Assembly (NCBI GenBank): GCA_910585905.1
Contig: CAJUID010000040.1
Coordinates: 1-26,715 of the forward strand
Direction of reading: 5' to 3'
Length of the DNA stretch: 26,715 bases
Source: an uncultured Lachnospiraceae bacterium
Lineage (GTDB): Bacteria; Bacillota; Clostridia; Lachnospirales; Lachnospiraceae
Shown here: in pieces, positions 14,858-22,213 of the stretch
Layout: every line of letters starts with the position of its first letter
How positions within the stretch are numbered: the stretch's first letter is position 1
The notes under the pieces: model-generated
Databases searched by the model: none
Seen by the model: only the letters and a program-made list of their open reading frames with translations
Told to the model about the DNA's origin: nothing
Position numbers and translations under genes: made by a program

Positions 14858-16684
14858 CTACGAAACTGTGTCACGCACTGTCCAGAAATCTGGAAACTCG
14901 GTATCAAAATGCCCCTCTACATATGCCACATATTCCTCGGCCTCTTTGCTACCCACAATGTCATGCTGTTTATCTGGCAGCGCATAGACCTCACATTTCC
15001 CGGTAGCCGTCTTGACATACAGATACTTTTTAGACAAGAAACAGCTAATCCCTTCCGTATAGTCCATCAGCCCTCTCTGGTACGCCACTTCCCTAAGTCT
15101 CCGGTTCTGGACATTATAGAACTGGTACTGTACAACCTCACGGTATGGTATGTCCTCCCCTTCCCCAAACACAGCAAAGTCCATAATCTTATTGAAATCC
15201 AGCATACTCACAAGCCCGTCATACACCCCTGGCGCAATCCTGCTGTTCATAACTAAAAATGCCACATGGCTGATCCGTTCTTTGTCGTTATAGAACATAA
15301 AATATGGGTCATTCCTATCCCTGTCATAGACTGGCTGGGAATGGTCAGCCATAATGACGGTTGCCATGCTGTCACTGTAAAAATCTTTATAATAGGCGAA
15401 CTGTCTGTCCACATAGTTTAGGCAGTCGGCAAGCTGCCGCTCAATAAACCCGCCCATGTCCTCTATTCCCACATCCGCAAACTGCCTAATCTGCGGCTCA
15501 GCCGTCATGTAGCCGCACAACATCGGAAAGTGTAATTCCCACGGGTAATAAGCTAATTGGAACACTGGGCCTTCACTCTCCGCCAGGTCGCATGCCATTG
15601 ACCAAAGCTTTTCCGGCATATGAAGCTGCTCCCTCATATAAATCTCATTACATGGGTTCATCACCAGATAATCCTTTGAGTTATAAAAACGGATTGGCAT
15701 TCCCTTCTGGTAAACCTTATCCAAAAAGTCAAAATCCCCCAGATCAAACATAAAATGGTTATTCTCATAGATATTTTCCTCAAAAGAAAGCTTCTGCTTT
15801 ACAGTCCCAATCATACTCTCATAGGTGGCCGGCCCCGTAGAATATGCCTCCGCAAAAACTGCCGCATCTTTCTCGTACTCTTTAAAGAGCTTTAGTACAA
15901 AACTGCCCTCTTCATCCTTTCCATACACATCCATCGCACGCAGGGAATCAATTAGGTGAATCATGATATCCCCCTTGCGATCCCTGTTTTTCCCTTTTAC
16001 TTCCTCAAGCAACAGTGATATCTTTTCCCACATCTCCTGGTAACTGGCGCTCTTTTGATACCCCTTTGCACAATACTCCTCTATGTATTTCCCAGCATAA
16101 TAAAAATCCCTTATTTTTAAATACAAGGCAACCAGCATTTCCAGATGCTCTTCTTTCTCTGCATCCTGGCCCGCCGTTTCATATTGATGCTTTTTACGGT
16201 ACAATTCTGTATAGATATTCTGCTCGCTAAAAAAATTGTAATCAATCCGAATCCCAGCATGTTCAAGTTCTTCATAAATATCAATGGATTCACACCAAGG
16301 AGCCACCTTCTGAATCTGGCTGCGGATGGATTTCCTGCTCCCCTTTGATGCGATTATAATTATGTCAATTCCCCAGTCTTTTATCTCGGATGGGTCCACA
16401 ACGGGATACCCCATAAATTCCTCTCCCTGGATATCCCGGTCAGAATCAACCAGACATTTGAGGCCTGTCAGGTTTAGGACATAACGGCTGATAATCACTG
16501 CACAGTGGCTGTTCACCGCATTCTTTTTCCCAACGCCCCAAATTGCCACGCTTTTCCCTGCACAGCGCCTGTTAAATACATCTAACACTGTGCTATTGAC
16601 CACTTTGCTGTCAACCATATCTGGCGCAGTACAGTGATACTCCTCCAAAATATCATTTAACATCTTTTCATAAATATGCTGCAT
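14858..16684 (-). CDS. Soluble sulfatase/alkaline-phosphatase-superfamily protein with N-terminal Rossmann-like module
   Basis: I start this protein of about 608 residues at the ATG at 16684 (GGAGG seven bases upstream). The frame extends to a TTG at 16717. The Rossmann-like module runs from about 44 to 135 (VAIWGVGKKNA, LVDSDRDIQGEEFMG, DIIIIASKGS). A linker of helices follows, and then a sulfatase-like domain. HLIDSLRA near 245 fits the first metal-binding Asp. AYSTGPATYES near 280-290 fits the nucleophile Ser/Thr region, and ELHFPM near 384 and MADHSQPVYD near 447 fit the distal His/Asp-His metal ligands. LtaS and EptA relatives transfer phosphoglycerol or phosphoethanolamine outside the cell, but this protein has no membrane segment or signal peptide, so it should be cytosolic. 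Phosphotransfer or phosphodiester cleavage on a glycan intermediate is inferred. Confidence 0.65.
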   Translation of the reverse strand: MQHIYEKMLNDILEEYHCTAPDMVDSKVVNSTVLDVFNRRCAGKSVAIWGVGKKNAVNSHCAVIISRYVLNLTGLKCLVDSDRDIQGEEFMGYPVVDPSEIKDWGIDIIIIASKGSRKSIRSQIQKVAPWCESIDIYEELEHAGIRIDYNFFSEQNIYTELYRKKHQYETAGQDAEKEEHLEMLVALYLKIRDFYYAGKYIEEYCAKGYQKSASYQEMWEKISLLLEEVKGKNRDRKGDIMIHLIDSLRAMDVYGKDEEGSFVLKLFKEYEKDAAVFAEAYSTGPATYESMIGTVKQKLSFEENIYENNHFMFDLGDFDFLDKVYQKGMPIRFYNSKDYLVMNPCNEIYMREQLHMPEKLWSMACDLAESEGPVFQLAYYPWELHFPMLCGYMTAEPQIRQFADVGIEDMGGFIERQLADCLNYVDRQFAYYKDFYSDSMATVIMADHSQPVYDRDRNDPYFMFYNDKERISHVAFLVMNSRIAPGVYDGLVSMLDFNKIMDFAVFGEGEDIPYREVVQYQFYNVQNRRLREVAYQRGLMDYTEGISCFLSKKYLYVKTATGKCEVYALPDKQHDIVGSKEAEEYVAYVEGHFDTEFPDFWTVRDTVS

Positions 16685-16724
16685 TTGTGTCCTCCAGTTT
16701 CTACGTATCCCCGGCAAACGCCCC

Positions 16725-17483
16725 CTAATGAGTTATCCCATGCCTTCTTAGGATAAAATAGTAATCCACCGTCTCTTCCCGGTTTTCAAGCTTTTGCTCA
16801 TAAAGCCTTCCTTCCGCTTCGGGCAAAAAATCACTGCCAAATACTTCCATCAGGCTTTCCCGGTACTCCTCTATAGAGCGGTAAACAGCACTGTAGCTCT
16901 GCGTCAGGCTTTCCGAATAGATTTTATCCAGTGTCAGCCTCTCTGAAATTCCCATGCTCTCTTTTACATAAACCTCGCATTCCGGCGCACACAAGCTATA
17001 GATATCCTCTAGTGCCCTGCTGTAATCTGCATCGTTCAGGTACATAAAGACGCCATTTACAAATATCTTGTCAAATCTTTCCGTCTCCTCATACCGCCCC
17101 AGGCACTCTTTCAATTCCTGAAATGTCCCGACCATCAGTTTCTTTTCCAAAAATCCCTTCAAATTATCCCGCGCCATTTCAATCATGCTGGGGCTTGCGT
17201 CAACCCCGACATAGAAAAGCCCCTGCTTTAGCAGATACTCCCCCCAGCGCCCAATCCCACAGCCGACATCCAGAATCCTCTGCCCCCGTCCAAAGGACAA
17301 CAGCCCAGAAATCTTCTCCTTTTCCTGCTTGTCACGCTGAATGGCAAGCTCTGGACAATCATCCTGATATAAGACATAATTGTATTTATTTCCCAGCTTC
17401 TTATTCTTTCCGCGCCCCTCAAAAAACTCCTGGATATCCGTATAATCTAACTCCACCTTTTCCCCTGTAATCCGTCTACTCAT
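16725..17483 (-). CDS. Class I SAM-dependent methyltransferase
   Basis: This 252-residue protein has a clear class I methyltransferase core. RILDVGCGIGRWGEYL (about residues 69-84) is motif I that binds SAM. VGVDASPSMIEMARDN is motif II, and DKIFVNGVFMYLNDADY is the motif IV region. No membrane segment is seen. A GGGGAGG site lies five bases before the ATG, and the gene starts 13 bases after the nucleotidyltransferase gene stops. Its place between the LicC-like nucleotidyltransferase and the sulfatase-like gene suggests that it methylates a small molecule or head group used in glycan decoration, possibly an amino group made by the neighbouring aminotransferase. That substrate is inference. 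It is one of the few cluster proteins without the shared Rossmann-like module. Confidence 0.8.
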   Translation of the reverse strand: MSRRITGEKVELDYTDIQEFFEGRGKNKKLGNKYNYVLYQDDCPELAIQRDKQEKEKISGLLSFGRGQRILDVGCGIGRWGEYLLKQGLFYVGVDASPSMIEMARDNLKGFLEKKLMVGTFQELKECLGRYEETERFDKIFVNGVFMYLNDADYSRALEDIYSLCAPECEVYVKESMGISERLTLDKIYSESLTQSYSAVYRSIEEYRESLMEVFGSDFLPEAEGRLYEQKLENREETVDYYFILRRHGITH

Positions 17484-17496
17484 ATCCGCCTCCCCA

Positions 17497-18240
17497 TTAA
17501 ATTACCGGTATTGTCCTTTTTACACTGACATTAAAATCAATCTCATATCCCCGGTGTTTCAGGATTCTCTCATACTCATCTATGTAGTCCACCTCATCCC
17601 AGAACATCCCATTGATATCATTCACATAGACCTCCCGCTCCCCGACGTAGGAATACAAAACATCCTCCCACCACATATGGTGTTTCCCGCCGGCAACCAA
17701 CTCCTGAAGCCTTTCCTGGAATGCCGGAATAAACCCGCAGTCCATGCGGGCGACCCCCACATATTCCCCAGAGACATCCTGACCTTTTAATTCTTTCCCA
17801 AATTTAATGAGCTGCCCATCCTCATAGTAAAACTTATAATCTGCCTGCTCTTTCCGGCTGCTGTCAGAAAACAGTACCGGGCTTTTTTTCTCCTCAAAAA
17901 CCTCTTTGATCAGGTTTTGTTCCAGATAGACATCCGCATTCATTAGAACAATGTCGTCATCTATAAAATCCCGTGCAAACCATGCAGATGCGATGCTGTT
18001 CGTTACATCATAAAAATAGTTGTAGTAATACCGTATACCATATCCCTTTAGTAGCCTGCAAATCTCACTGCCATGATAGCCCAATACCATGCCAATCTCA
18101 TCCACATGGTACTGTAAAAGCTGCTGTATCGTATACTCAATCAGGGAATATCCACCGATATCCACCGTACATTTCGGCTTCCCTTCAATATAGCGGCTAA
18201 TCCGGCTCCCCCGGCCGGCCGCCATCAATAACACCTTCAT
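17497..18240 (-). CDS. LicC/PntC-like nucleotidyltransferase
   Basis: This protein of about 247 residues starts at the ATG at 18240 (GGAG seven bases upstream); a GTG at 18246 is too close to that site. It opens MKVLLMAAGRGSRIS with GKPKC, the nucleotide-binding signature of sugar-phosphate-type nucleotidyltransferases. NADVYLEQ supplies the metal-binding Asp, and DEVDYIDEYERI lies near the C-terminus. The overall pattern (NYFYDVTNSIASAW, MWWEDVLYSYV) is that of LicC-like enzymes, which make CDP-choline, and of PntC, which makes CMP-2-aminoethylphosphonate. It sits directly after a PhnW/AGT-like aminotransferase and in the same operon as a LicD protein. I infer it activates an amino-bearing phospho- or phosphono-head group with CTP for transfer by LicD; the substrate is unknown. 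Confidence 0.8.
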   Translation of the reverse strand: MKVLLMAAGRGSRISRYIEGKPKCTVDIGGYSLIEYTIQQLLQYHVDEIGMVLGYHGSEICRLLKGYGIRYYYNYFYDVTNSIASAWFARDFIDDDIVLMNADVYLEQNLIKEVFEEKKSPVLFSDSSRKEQADYKFYYEDGQLIKFGKELKGQDVSGEYVGVARMDCGFIPAFQERLQELVAGGKHHMWWEDVLYSYVGEREVYVNDINGMFWDEVDYIDEYERILKHRGYEIDFNVSVKRTIPVI

Positions 18241-18264
18241 CCGCACTCTCCTTTATCCACTGTC

Positions 18265-19362
18265 CTACAGTTTTCCAGCCTGGTATAACTGCCCAAGGGC
18301 ATCCACCAGCGCATTATTGTCATCCTCTGTCAGGTCTCCCAGATGGCCGACACGGAACAGCTTATGCTTCAACTCCCCACCATTTGGGCATACCCAGATT
18401 CCATGTTCCCTCTCCAGGCACTTAAATACCTCATAGGCATCCTTCCCCTCCCTGACAAAAAGCGGCGTCACGGCGTTTGAGAGAGAATCCGACGCAATGG
18501 TTAGGGGAAGCCCTGCCGCTTCAATCGCTTTCCTAAAATGTCCCGCCAGCATTGCCGTTCTTCGCAACACACTTTCCATGCCGGCCTCCGCAATATCAAG
18601 CAGCCTCTTGTTTAACTGAATCAGTGTTCCCACAGCAGGCGTAAACGGTGTCTGCCCGCGCTCGCCATCCTTCAAGTATGCCTTGAAGTCAAAATACATC
18701 GAACGGCATGTGTTCCGCATCACTCTCTCCTGCGCTATGCCATCCAATGCGACCAGCGACAGCCCCGGCGGAATGGCATATGCTTTCTGGGAACCTGTGA
18801 CCACAACATTGACTCCCCACTCCCCCATATAAAAAGGGTCAGCTAGAAAGGAACTAATCGCATCCACAACCAGAAAACACCCGTTCCTCTCACAGAAATC
18901 ACAAATCAGCCTCATATCATATAACACACCTGTCGAAGTCTCATGATAATTTACTAAAAATGCCGTAAACCCTTTTCCCTCATATGGCGCCAAATCCTTT
19001 TCTACCAGCCCTCTGCCGAAAGGCAGCCTGATTTCTTCATAAGGGATACTGTGCAGCCTGCAAAGGTCCACAAAACGCTCCCCAAATCCCCCGCCATTCA
19101 CGACCAACACCTTGTCGTGATTATTCAGCGTATTCATAACCGCAGCTTCCATCCCTGCCGTCCCAGAACCCGTCAGCGATACAACCCGCGTGCCCGCACT
19201 GGCATACAGCATTTCCAGAAGCAGCCTCTCATTTTCAAGCATCAGCCCCGAAAATTCCCCTGTCCTAAAGTACGGAACCTGCTGCAATCCAATTTCCCGG
19301 ACTGCATAGGGCATCTGCACCGGTCCTACTGTAAAGTTTCGCTTATCCACTGCTATATTCAT
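18265..19362 (-). CDS. PLP-dependent aminotransferase, PhnW/AGT family
   Basis: This 365-residue protein matches the class V aminotransferase layout of 2-aminoethylphosphonate-pyruvate transaminase and alanine-glyoxylate/serine-pyruvate aminotransferases. It has NFTVGPVQMP at the start, SLTGSGTAGMEAAV near 62-75, NGGGFGERF near 89, VNYHETSTGVL near 137, VVDAISSF near 166 (Asp binding PLP) and VTGSQKAY near 189 with K193 as the PLP Schiff-base lysine. GGAGG lies six bases before the ATG. No PEP mutase or phosphonopyruvate decarboxylase is visible, so a phosphonate product cannot be assumed. Formation of an amino-alcohol or amino-phosphonate for the adjacent LicC/PntC-like enzyme is the leading idea. 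The family is certain, the substrate open. Confidence 0.85.
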   Translation of the reverse strand: MNIAVDKRNFTVGPVQMPYAVREIGLQQVPYFRTGEFSGLMLENERLLLEMLYASAGTRVVSLTGSGTAGMEAAVMNTLNNHDKVLVVNGGGFGERFVDLCRLHSIPYEEIRLPFGRGLVEKDLAPYEGKGFTAFLVNYHETSTGVLYDMRLICDFCERNGCFLVVDAISSFLADPFYMGEWGVNVVVTGSQKAYAIPPGLSLVALDGIAQERVMRNTCRSMYFDFKAYLKDGERGQTPFTPAVGTLIQLNKRLLDIAEAGMESVLRRTAMLAGHFRKAIEAAGLPLTIASDSLSNAVTPLFVREGKDAYEVFKCLEREHGIWVCPNGGELKHKLFRVGHLGDLTEDDNNALVDALGQLYQAGKL

Positions 19363-19435
19363 CTAAAACCTCCATATCGCCCTGGCGGACTGCCATAGTA
19401 AAAGTCCCTGTTTATATAAAGGCTCCTCCCATGTC

Positions 19436-19837
19436 TTAACCTACCTGTTTCCCAAGGTCCCGCCGTATCTGTGTCGAAGAAATCTCCGGTGTTCTTGGAA
19501 GATACCTGACTTTCACACCTTCAGCCCGCAAAAAGTCAAACTTCCCCTCCCAATCATCCCCCATCACAAATACATCAATATGGTACTCATGCATATCTGT
19601 ACGTTTCTGCTCCCAGTTCTCCTCTGGGATTACCAAGTCTACATACCGTATCGCCTCCAAAAGCGCCTTCCTCTTCTCGTAACCGAAATAACATTTTTTG
19701 CGCTTTTCTTCCCAGTTAAATTCATCTGTAGACAGCGCCACAACCAGGTAGTCACCTAACGCCTTCGCCCTCTGCAACAAGCTGATATGCCCATAATGCA
19801 ATAGGTCAAACGTCCCATATGTAATTACTCTCCTCAT
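19436..19837 (-). CDS. tagD: Glycerol-3-phosphate cytidylyltransferase-like
   Basis: This 133-residue protein is full length for TagD/GCT. It has YGTFDLLHYGH with the HxGH nucleotide-binding motif at H14-H17 and the RTPEISST motif at 115-122, both catalytic signatures of the cytidylyltransferase family. By family knowledge it makes CDP-glycerol from CTP and glycerol-3-phosphate in the cytosol. Its start overlaps the stop of the TagB/TagF-like gene by four bases, so the two are translationally coupled. The pairing with a CDP-glycerol-using transferase makes the substrate assignment strong, though homologues acting on other phosphates (for example ethanolamine phosphate or sugar phosphates) exist. 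Confidence 0.88.
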   Translation of the reverse strand: MRRVITYGTFDLLHYGHISLLQRAKALGDYLVVALSTDEFNWEEKRKKCYFGYEKRKALLEAIRYVDLVIPEENWEQKRTDMHEYHIDVFVMGDDWEGKFDFLRAEGVKVRYLPRTPEISSTQIRRDLGKQVG

Positions 19838-21063
19838 GCCATGCTCCTCTCTGTTATGGCTTTGATCTGCTGTGTCAAGATACCAGAAGCCTCATTCCTC
19901 CCATAATAAAACATCTTCTCCAGGAGCCTCTCCCTCTCCTCCTGGTATTGCCCTGCATTATCCAGGGAATCCAAAATAGCCTCCTTTAACTCCTCCCACG
20001 AATATGCCTTTTTTCCAGGCGTATATTTGCCGTACTCAAAATACATCTCCCTTGAGGCGTTTTTGTATTCCTCCAGGTCATAGGCAAAAAATACAATCGG
20101 TTTTCCGCTTATCAGATAATCAAAATAAATAGACGAATAGTCTGTTACCAACAGAGACGATTCCCTAATAAACAGGTACGGATCCGCATCCGCATCCACT
20201 ACAGACACATTCCTCCCCCCTATTTCTGCAAACCTCCTGCCAAGCTTTGATTTTGGATGGAGTTTCACACAGAGGAGCAGCTTGTTTGACTCTAAGAAAC
20301 CATTTAACTCTTCCATATTGACCACTTCAAAAAACCTTACCTCACTGTCACGGAACGTCGGCATATAATAAAGCATCCTAAGGCCGCCCCCCTCCAGTTT
20401 CCGCCGAAGCTGCCCCAGCGCTTCTTCTTCCTTTGCCGTAGAGAGGTTGCGCAGGCCGGCGGAAAGCATGCTGTCATTCCTCGGATATCCGCTGACCAGC
20501 ACATTTTCTGTCCGAAATGCAGAACCAAAAACCGGTTTTAGGAAATCTGATGTTGCCAGCACGTAGTGGTGCGGCTTTTCATCCGAAAGATTCCGCGGGA
20601 AATTCTTCCATCTCTCCCAGAGATTGCGCGGATGCCGAAACGTATCAAACAGGTTGTCCGCCTGAATCTTTTTTAAGGGAATCCCGTGCCAGAGATTCAC
20701 CTTTACCGCCCCGCCGCTCTGCCAGAAATTAATATCCTTTGCATAATTATCAAAAAGGTAAACTTTTCCGCGCAGCGCAAGCCAGATTCCCTTTATAGAA
20801 TGGTAGTAATATGCTTCATACCCATTCCCCTGCAGGAGCCTCACAATCTCCCTGCTATGCGTAATCCAGACCGGGCGGATACCAAGCTCTGCGCGATGCT
20901 GGCTAATATAGAGAAAAAGATATTTGGGGTTATCTGCAAACCTTCTGCCGAATGTACTGCCAAACAGCCACAATTTTCTATCCCTCGGCATCAGGAACGA
21001 TAACCAGTAAATTGGCAGGAGCAGGAGCTGCCCCCAGTATTTCATTCCACCAACGATTTTCAT
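19834..21063 (-). CDS. CDP-glycerol glycerophosphotransferase family protein (TagB/TagF-like)
   Basis: This 409-residue protein is the first cluster gene after the invertible segment. It carries the family signatures VNLWHGIPLKKI (His126), SGYPRND, MPTFRDS (about 234-240), KLHPKS (His269) and VTDYSSIYFDYL (Asp308). These match TagB and TagF, which transfer glycerol-phosphate from CDP-glycerol to teichoic-acid primers at the inner face of the membrane. A hydrophobic N-terminal stretch (WGQLLLLPIYWLSFL) may attach it to the membrane. GGAGGTG precedes the ATG at 21063. The next gene makes the likely donor CDP-glycerol. The length fits a TagB-type primase or single-domain transferase rather than the longer TagF polymerase, so one or a few phosphoglycerol units are inferred. 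Its expression probably depends on the orientation of the upstream promoter. Confidence 0.88.
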   Translation of the reverse strand: MKIVGGMKYWGQLLLLPIYWLSFLMPRDRKLWLFGSTFGRRFADNPKYLFLYISQHRAELGIRPVWITHSREIVRLLQGNGYEAYYYHSIKGIWLALRGKVYLFDNYAKDINFWQSGGAVKVNLWHGIPLKKIQADNLFDTFRHPRNLWERWKNFPRNLSDEKPHHYVLATSDFLKPVFGSAFRTENVLVSGYPRNDSMLSAGLRNLSTAKEEEALGQLRRKLEGGGLRMLYYMPTFRDSEVRFFEVVNMEELNGFLESNKLLLCVKLHPKSKLGRRFAEIGGRNVSVVDADADPYLFIRESSLLVTDYSSIYFDYLISGKPIVFFAYDLEEYKNASREMYFEYGKYTPGKKAYSWEELKEAILDSLDNAGQYQEERERLLEKMFYYGRNEASGILTQQIKAITERSMA

Positions 21064-21115
21064 CCTGCACCTCCATATGCTGCTGATATGGCACTTTTTC
21101 TTTTAAATGAAATCA

Positions 21116-21139
21116 AATACCACATAACAAAAATTATGT
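21116..21139 (+). repeat. Left inverted repeat / recombination site
   Basis: This 24-bp repeat matches the reverse complement of 21290-21313 at 23 of 24 positions; the only difference is at 21121. Its core, CACATAA at 21121-21127, a 6-bp spacer CAAAAA, and TTATGTG at 21134-21140, is a dyad of two half-sites around an asymmetric spacer. That is the layout expected for a tyrosine-recombinase crossover site. Confidence 0.9.
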
Positions 21140-21241
21140 GTTAATTCATGTATACTGTTTCATGGCACTATTAATAAATTGTTCTGGAAAGCCGATAATA
21201 TAGTAGAGTTCATTGATGCCTATGTAAAATTTTGGTTTCGT

Positions 21242-21270
21242 TTGACATTATGGGGCTGAACGGCTATAAT
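21242..21270 (+). promoter_or_regulatory. Consensus SigA promoter inside the invertible segment
   Basis: Perfect -35 TTGACA at 21242-21247 and perfect -10 TATAAT at 21265-21270 are separated by 17 bp. It reads the plus strand out through the right repeat and antisense into the recombinase gene. This is the strongest promoter match I found in the window. Confidence 0.9.
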
Positions 21271-21289
21271 GGACACAAAACGAAACATA

Positions 21290-21313
21290 ACATAATTTTT
21301 GTTATGTTGTATT
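21290..21313 (-). repeat. Right inverted repeat / recombination site
   Basis: The inverted copy of 21116-21139. Its core is ACATAA at 21290-21295, spacer TTTTTG at 21296-21301, and TTATGT at 21302-21307. The spacer is the reverse complement of the left one, so recombination between them would invert the intervening DNA instead of deleting it. It ends seven bases before the recombinase stop codon. Confidence 0.9.
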
Positions 21314-21320
21314 CTATATC

Positions 21321-22163
21321 TCAGACAAGCCCCATGCGGTCTAACTGCCTCTGGTGTTCTTCACAGGTTGTCATAATATAAATCCTTGTTGTCTCAATAC
21401 TGCTGTGTCCAAGCATATCTGCAAGCTTTGCCATATCTTTATCCATCTCATAAAATGCCTTTGCAAACAAATGTCGTAGATTATGCGGATATATTTTTTC
21501 TTCTGACACATCTGCTTCCTCCCCTAGTGCCTTCATCTCTTTCCAGATATTGCTGCGGTCCACTGCATTTCCATACTTTGTACAAAAGATCATACCTTTT
21601 TGGATTCCTAATTCTACAATATACTGCCGAAGCAGCTTCAAAAGTCTCTTCGGAAGCAGCACCTTCCTCTGTTTCCCCTTACAGTAGATTTCTGCCACCC
21701 CTTTATCCAAGCTCTCCACCGTAATATGCTGAAGTTCACTAATCCTAATACCTGTAGCACATATTGTCTGAATCATCATGGCCAGGCGCTTTTTCCCCTT
21801 CCGCTCTGCAATACCAACCAATTTCTTATACTCCTTTTTTGACAAATCCCTACTTTCTGGCACAAACGCTTCCTTCTGAATGCGGTATGTCTTTACCCGC
21901 AGCCCATACCACTCCATAAATTCAAAGAGTCGGTTTGCGGCAACCAAAAAGGAATTAATACTTGTCAGCTTATAATTCCCTTCCTCAAGCAAGTGTTCTT
22001 TATATGCAACCATCATTTTTTTTGTAATCTCTTTTCCACCTGCATATTCCACAAGCTTTTTTAAGTCACAGATATATTTCTTAATCGTTGCCCTTGTCTT
22101 CTCCTCCTCATACAAATACTCCTCATACTTTGTTAAAACCTTTTCTGTAATAATCTTCTTCAT
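21321..22163 (-). CDS. Tyrosine recombinase, likely promoter invertase
   Basis: This 280-residue protein has an N-terminal SAM-like core-binding domain (about residues 8-95) and a complete tyrosine-recombinase catalytic domain. R140 lies in CATGIRISEL. A beta-hairpin lysine is in CKGKQRK (K162 or K164). H227-x-x-R230 is in PHNLRHLF, H253 in LADMLGHSS, and nucleophile Y262 in TRIY. A GAGGAG site precedes the ATG. No excisionase, phage, plasmid or conjugation genes are nearby, so an integrase of a mobile element is unlikely. The position directly beside a promoter-bearing inverted-repeat segment and a surface-glycan cluster matches known phase-variation invertases. It lies upstream of the cluster on the same strand, so read-through from its own promoter could give basal cluster transcription. 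Confidence 0.9.
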   Translation of the reverse strand: MKKIITEKVLTKYEEYLYEEEKTRATIKKYICDLKKLVEYAGGKEITKKMMVAYKEHLLEEGNYKLTSINSFLVAANRLFEFMEWYGLRVKTYRIQKEAFVPESRDLSKKEYKKLVGIAERKGKKRLAMMIQTICATGIRISELQHITVESLDKGVAEIYCKGKQRKVLLPKRLLKLLRQYIVELGIQKGMIFCTKYGNAVDRSNIWKEMKALGEEADVSEEKIYPHNLRHLFAKAFYEMDKDMAKLADMLGHSSIETTRIYIMTTCEEHQRQLDRMGLV

Positions 22164-22213
22164 AGCTATCTCCTCTCTTCTGCCTAGAGCATATATTTAA
22201 ATAAAATAAGAAA

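Larger units (their letters stand above)
21116..21313. other. Invertible promoter segment (phase-variation switch), captured with promoter facing away from the cluster
   Basis: A 24-bp inverted-repeat pair bounds about 150 bp that contain a consensus SigA promoter on the plus strand (21242-21270). The segment lies between a tyrosine recombinase gene (stop at 21321) and the first gene of the glycan cluster (start at 21063), both on the minus strand. In the given orientation the promoter points toward the recombinase 3' end. If the segment flips, the promoter would read the minus strand with its -35 at about 21182-21187 and -10 at 21159-21164, giving a 5' leader of roughly 90 bases before the cluster. 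No good minus-strand promoter is visible inside or next to the segment as given, so this state is inferred to be OFF. Confidence 0.85.

Noticed and set aside
14520..15256. Plus-strand ORFs of 155 and 172 codons around the licD/sulfatase-like junction
   Set aside because: They lie antisense to well-supported minus-strand genes, have low-complexity composition and no ribosome binding site; they are frame shadows.
18265..19362. Firm call of a phosphonate biosynthesis pathway (phnW)
   Set aside because: PEP mutase and phosphonopyruvate decarboxylase are absent here, and AGT-family members with other substrates look alike at this level.
21321..22163. Recombinase as the integrase of a prophage, ICE or genomic island
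   Set aside because: No excisionase, structural, replication or conjugation genes and no tRNA attachment site are in the window, while a matching inverted-repeat promoter segment sits right beside it.
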